Part shown: positions 7,001-7,913 of the stretch, piece by piece | Position numbering within the stretch: position 1 is the first letter of the stretch | How the letters are laid out: each line of letters begins with the position of its first letter | Assembly: GCA_016762975.1 (NCBI GenBank) | Contig: JAESUV010000031.1 | Span: forward strand, 4,907 to 12,819 | From: Gammaproteobacteria bacterium | Lineage (GTDB): Bacteria > Pseudomonadota > Gammaproteobacteria > Pseudomonadales > Pseudohongiellaceae | Length of the DNA stretch: 7,913 bases | Reading direction: 5' to 3' | The notes under the pieces: generated by a model | Told to the model about the DNA's origin: nothing | Database searches by the model: none | The model's input: the letters and a program-made list of their open reading frames with translations, nothing else | Made by a program: the position numbers and the translations under genes

Positions 7001-7305
7001 TCGCGAACAATTTGCAAGGAAGTAAGAATTACTACGTTGCCCTGCCCCGAGGACTCTACGCTGAATCGGATATTAGAAAGGAAGCTGGCGCGCTCGATGT
7101 TGAAGCGCTCAAAGTCAGCGCCAGATGCAATAGAAACGCGAACATCTTGCAACCGGGTATCGCCCAGCTGCAGCAGCTCTATCCGCAGTCGCAGCGGCTG
7201 GTTGAGCGAGGACTCGACAGTGACAGTACCTAACCCTAAGGCGTATAACTGTGTCGCCATACTGCAGAGCAGCATGGTCAGAATGACGACGATTTTACGT
7301 AGCAT
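4081..7305 (-). CDS. fimV: FimV-family polar hub / peptidoglycan-binding membrane protein
   Basis: FimV proteins are inner-membrane hubs that bind peptidoglycan through a periplasmic LysM domain and, in species studied such as Pseudomonas and Vibrio, help type IV pilus assembly, twitching and polar targeting. This 1074-residue protein shows, in order: a signal peptide (1-22, cleavage likely before LGLGTVTVESSLNQPL, the family's hallmark mature start); a FimV beta-rich N-domain (about 23-130); a Pro/Glu/Val-rich linker (about 150-295) with three AVEEQ repeats; a LysM-like segment (about 296-347, with MLALQELNPEAF and NINRLRSGQVLRVP) in which the usual tryptophan of the DTLW start is serine; a coiled coil (about 415-505); one transmembrane helix (528-547) followed by RR; a TPR-like helical pair (about 627-675); a highly acidic region with FDFD-type motifs (about 701-1010); and the FimV C-terminal domain (about 1025-1071, ATKLELAYAYQKMGD). 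The ATG is preceded by AAGGG at a short spacing; a later Met11 would destroy the signal peptide. The family call is firm; cellular role is inferred from homologues. Confidence 0.95.
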   Translation of the reverse strand: MLRKIVVILTMLLCSMATQLYALGLGTVTVESSLNQPLRLRIELLQLGDTRLQDVRVSIASGADFERFNIERASFLSNIRFSVESSGQGNVVILTSLQIVREPYLSFIIDTRWPNGRLLSEHTILLDLPVFDGQQSTSEIRQPISPILQPPTSAQSADAEPFVESSSVPAVSAPSSTNSAANLQPEILSPEPEPDVEENVADAEGVAEVVEPTQSETEEPVAQPEPVVALDEAVEEQAVEEQAVEEQVVEEEPVDVEEEPVEEVAQAEPDVIEAAADLVEPEPEVIEPETIETDVNDTLSDIAQQVRPSTNVSMQQTMLALQELNPEAFADGNINRLRSGQVLRVPTLAEIQSIDPLDAVDEVTRQNQEFAEVDVQPLAAPSVAEPDQDAQPQGQLSVVSSEDAIDASSGAAQLADAENEALDQRISELEAQLAQRQEEADRAAIEREELDSRMVDLESQIVAAQEIIRLQDMQLAQLQESLSAAAADAQLLAEQQSIQAAAEAEAAQPVDSPTSLFDDLMRILTGNSIFILFGIVLVILLLVVLMLRRNRAAKIDAHDIDEIAGQEFGSDAEEASLKDSEKDEAAAEFQDYDPADLDDELDDIIGVSEEAESANEVDEVEEAPQLDVLTIVEQLVGEQQYRRALSMLKTSLQEQGDSEDVRAKISEVESLLEAEEIEQREVDEAAKAEEAANRESETKSFLDDLGIDLDTFDYDDDATDSEAEEAKDESAAAAEIEEVSVESEDVDMMFDLGSDDASTSNAGELNLDEDAAEEVESFEFDLEDDSDLVESKASDPEDLDIDTLEFDADAVNEVSAEAVASEDEEVDLETFSFDPTAAASITETAQAKEEEADSEEDSNAVEFSFDTDDVDDGAESQKPARNEEVETFDFDLDDDAGDTVLETPDTKVSSTTEDEGDDFDFDLDEFEVEPAKETLATNDSDADDDFLDLDIKTGQVETVETAIDEIEFDIDTDEESQESITGSDTSDDDSISDDDLEFLTDDEVEIESIDDIEEVDMLSADEEAATKLELAYAYQKMGDMVGAKEILQEVIKEGSSEQVEEASKLLGKLDGKSG
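4276..5205 (-). repeat. Degenerate acidic-aromatic (FDFD-type) motif array in the FimV cytoplasmic region
   Basis: Residues about 701-1010 of FimV contain some ten spaced short motifs in which Phe or Leu alternates with Asp or Glu: DTFDYDDD, DMMFDLG, ESFEFDLEDD, DTLEFDAD, ETFSFDP, VEFSFDTDD, ETFDFDLDDD, DDFDFDLDE, DFLDLDI, IEFDIDTDEE, DDLEFLTDDE. They are separated by unordered-looking Asp/Glu/Ser/Ala linkers. At the DNA level two units are nearly identical over 20 bases (plus strand 4532-4551 and 4625-4644, 19 of 20 the same). The pattern is seen directly; a role as binding motifs is inference. Confidence 0.7.
6565..6609 (-). repeat. Tandem 15-bp repeat coding AVEEQ x3 in the FimV periplasmic linker
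   Basis: Three head-to-tail 15-bp units lie at 6565-6579, 6580-6594 and 6595-6609. The first and third are identical (CTGCTCTTCTACTGC on the plus strand) and the middle one differs at three positions. They encode AVEEQ three times (residues 233-247), with degenerate continuations on both sides (VVEEEPV, VEEEPVEEV). The unit length keeps the frame, so gain or loss of copies would only lengthen or shorten the linker. Confidence 0.85.
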
Positions 7306-7329
7306 ATTCCCTTTTTCTCTAAACAGGTC

Positions 7330-7358
7330 GCTGGCATTGCTAGAAAAGCAAGGCCAGC
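7330..7358 (-). other. Strong hairpin in the fimV leader / asd-fimV gap
   Basis: In the 155 bp between asd and fimV an inverted repeat can fold, on the minus strand, as GCTGGC-C-TTGCT / TTTCT loop / AGCAA-T-GCCAGC: eleven base pairs with one internal mismatch and a five-base loop. It ends 24 bases ahead of the fimV ATG. No run of T follows on either strand, so it is not a classical intrinsic terminator. It could be a leader structure, a weak or Rho-assisted end for asd, or a protein site. The remainder of the gap holds no gene that I can support. Confidence 0.55.
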
Positions 7359-7460
7359 CCCTTTATAGCTCTCTAAGTCAGCATAAGCGGTAAGTGAACA
7401 CTAATGTTTATAGTGCCAACGTATTAAGATTGTTTCTTCACTACTGCTTGCAAGTATTCA

Positions 7461-7913
7461 TTATAAATAGCTTTTTATCAACTCTTCGGCTATCTGAACT
7501 GAGTTGAGAGCTGCTCCCTTTCGCACGTTATCGGAAACCACCCACAGGTTAATTCCATTGGGGATTGAGATATCCTGCCGAATTCTGCCCACAAAAACTG
7601 CGTCCTGGCCCGCAGAATCATGCACTGCCGTAGGGTATCCACCATCTTTTCGCTCATCGATCACTGTAACACCGGCCGCATTAGCCAATAAATCACGTAC
7701 CTCCGCCTCGCTAATAGGCTTATGAGTCTCGACCTGTACCGCCTCGGAATGCCCGTAGAATACAGGTACGCGAACGCAGGTCGCACTAATTTGAATGCTG
7801 TCATCTGCGAAAATCTTCTGCGTCTCCCACACCATCTTCATCTCTTCCTTGGTATAGCCATTGTCCATGAAGACATCGATCTGCGGCAGCACATTGAACG
7901 CTATCTGCCGTGG
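7461..7913 (-). CDS. asd: Aspartate-semialdehyde dehydrogenase (C-terminal part, truncated by window edge)
   Basis: Asd reduces aspartyl phosphate to aspartate semialdehyde with NADPH, the branch point to lysine/diaminopimelate, threonine and methionine. The last 150 codons are present. The frame runs open to the window edge (PRQIAFNVLPQIDVFMDNG), so the GTG at 7890-7892 is an internal valine, not a start. The catalytic histidine lies in CVRVPVFYGHSEAV (residue 55 of the visible part), the dimer/C-terminal region ends GRIRQD...LWVVSDNVRKGAALNSVQIAEELIKSYL; this wording is that of the second Asd class (Gram-positive and Vibrio Asd2 type) rather than the E. coli Asd type. The active-site cysteine and NADP fold are outside the window. 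Its place next to fimV and truA matches the Asd-like usg genes of other Gammaproteobacteria, so usg-type nomenclature is the alternative. Confidence 0.92.
   Translation of the reverse strand, partial: PRQIAFNVLPQIDVFMDNGYTKEEMKMVWETQKIFADDSIQISATCVRVPVFYGHSEAVQVETHKPISEAEVRDLLANAAGVTVIDERKDGGYPTAVHDSAGQDAVFVGRIRQDISIPNGINLWVVSDNVRKGAALNSVQIAEELIKSYL

Noticed and set aside
7362..7367. TATAAA on the minus strand ahead of fimV as a -10 box
   Set aside because: No -35 match at 16-18 bases (CCGCTT at 17) and no extended TGn; too weak to call, although fimV may well have its own promoter here.
7037..7393. Plus-strand open frame of 118 codons
   Set aside because: Antisense to the fimV signal peptide and beta domain, whose reading frame is clearly the real one; no recognisable protein features.
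7403..7419. TTGGCAC on the minus strand in the asd-fimV gap, resembling a sigma-54 -24 element
   Set aside because: The matching -12 position reads ACATT and lacks the required GC, so it cannot be called a sigma-54 promoter.
1..7913. Search for a novel system, mobile element, CRISPR array or RNA gene
   Set aside because: All coding space is taken by recognised core genes in a conserved order; no terminal inverted repeats, integrase or transposase pieces, spaced repeat arrays or tRNA-like folds were seen.

Overview
The window is a stretch of core chromosome from a gammaproteobacterium. Every gene lies on the minus strand. In transcription order they are asd (3' part only) > fimV > truA > trpF > trpB > trpA > accD (5' part only). 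The same backbone (an Asd-family gene, fimV, truA, trpF, accD) is known from Pseudomonas, and usg-truA-...-accD from enterics. FimV is largely confined to Gammaproteobacteria. Genus cannot be fixed from the sequence; the highly acidic FimV and mid-range base composition by eye would suit a free-living, possibly marine, type IV-pilus-bearing species, but that is inference.

Layout from high to low coordinates: 7913-7461 is the C-terminal half of a catalytic-looking aspartate-semialdehyde dehydrogenase. A 155 bp gap follows, holding a strong hairpin just ahead of fimV. 7305-4081 is fimV, a large inner-membrane, peptidoglycan-binding hub protein (signal peptide, beta domain, acidic linker, LysM-like segment, coiled coil, one transmembrane helix, very acidic cytoplasmic region with recurring FDFD-type motifs, FimV C-terminal domain). 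truA follows after 42 bp (tRNA pseudouridine synthase). A 114 bp gap then carries a probable extended -10 promoter and a direct repeat, and appears to start a second transcription unit trpF-trpB-trpA-accD.

TrpF, TrpB and TrpA carry out steps from phosphoribosylanthranilate to tryptophan (TrpC is not here). trpF and trpB overlap by 8 bp, whereas trpB and trpA are separated by an unusually roomy 82 bp gap with a perfect TTGACA -35-like box. AccD starts 33 bp after trpA and belongs to acetyl-CoA carboxylase, the first step of fatty acid synthesis. Three of the five complete genes (truA, trpF, trpB) start with GTG.

I found no mobile element, CRISPR array, RNA gene, toxin-antitoxin or defence system, and no evidence of an undescribed system. 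The points worth a second look are regulatory (trpF promoter repeats, trpB-trpA gap, fimV leader hairpin) and repeat structure inside fimV. No gene-free stretch exceeds 300 bases.
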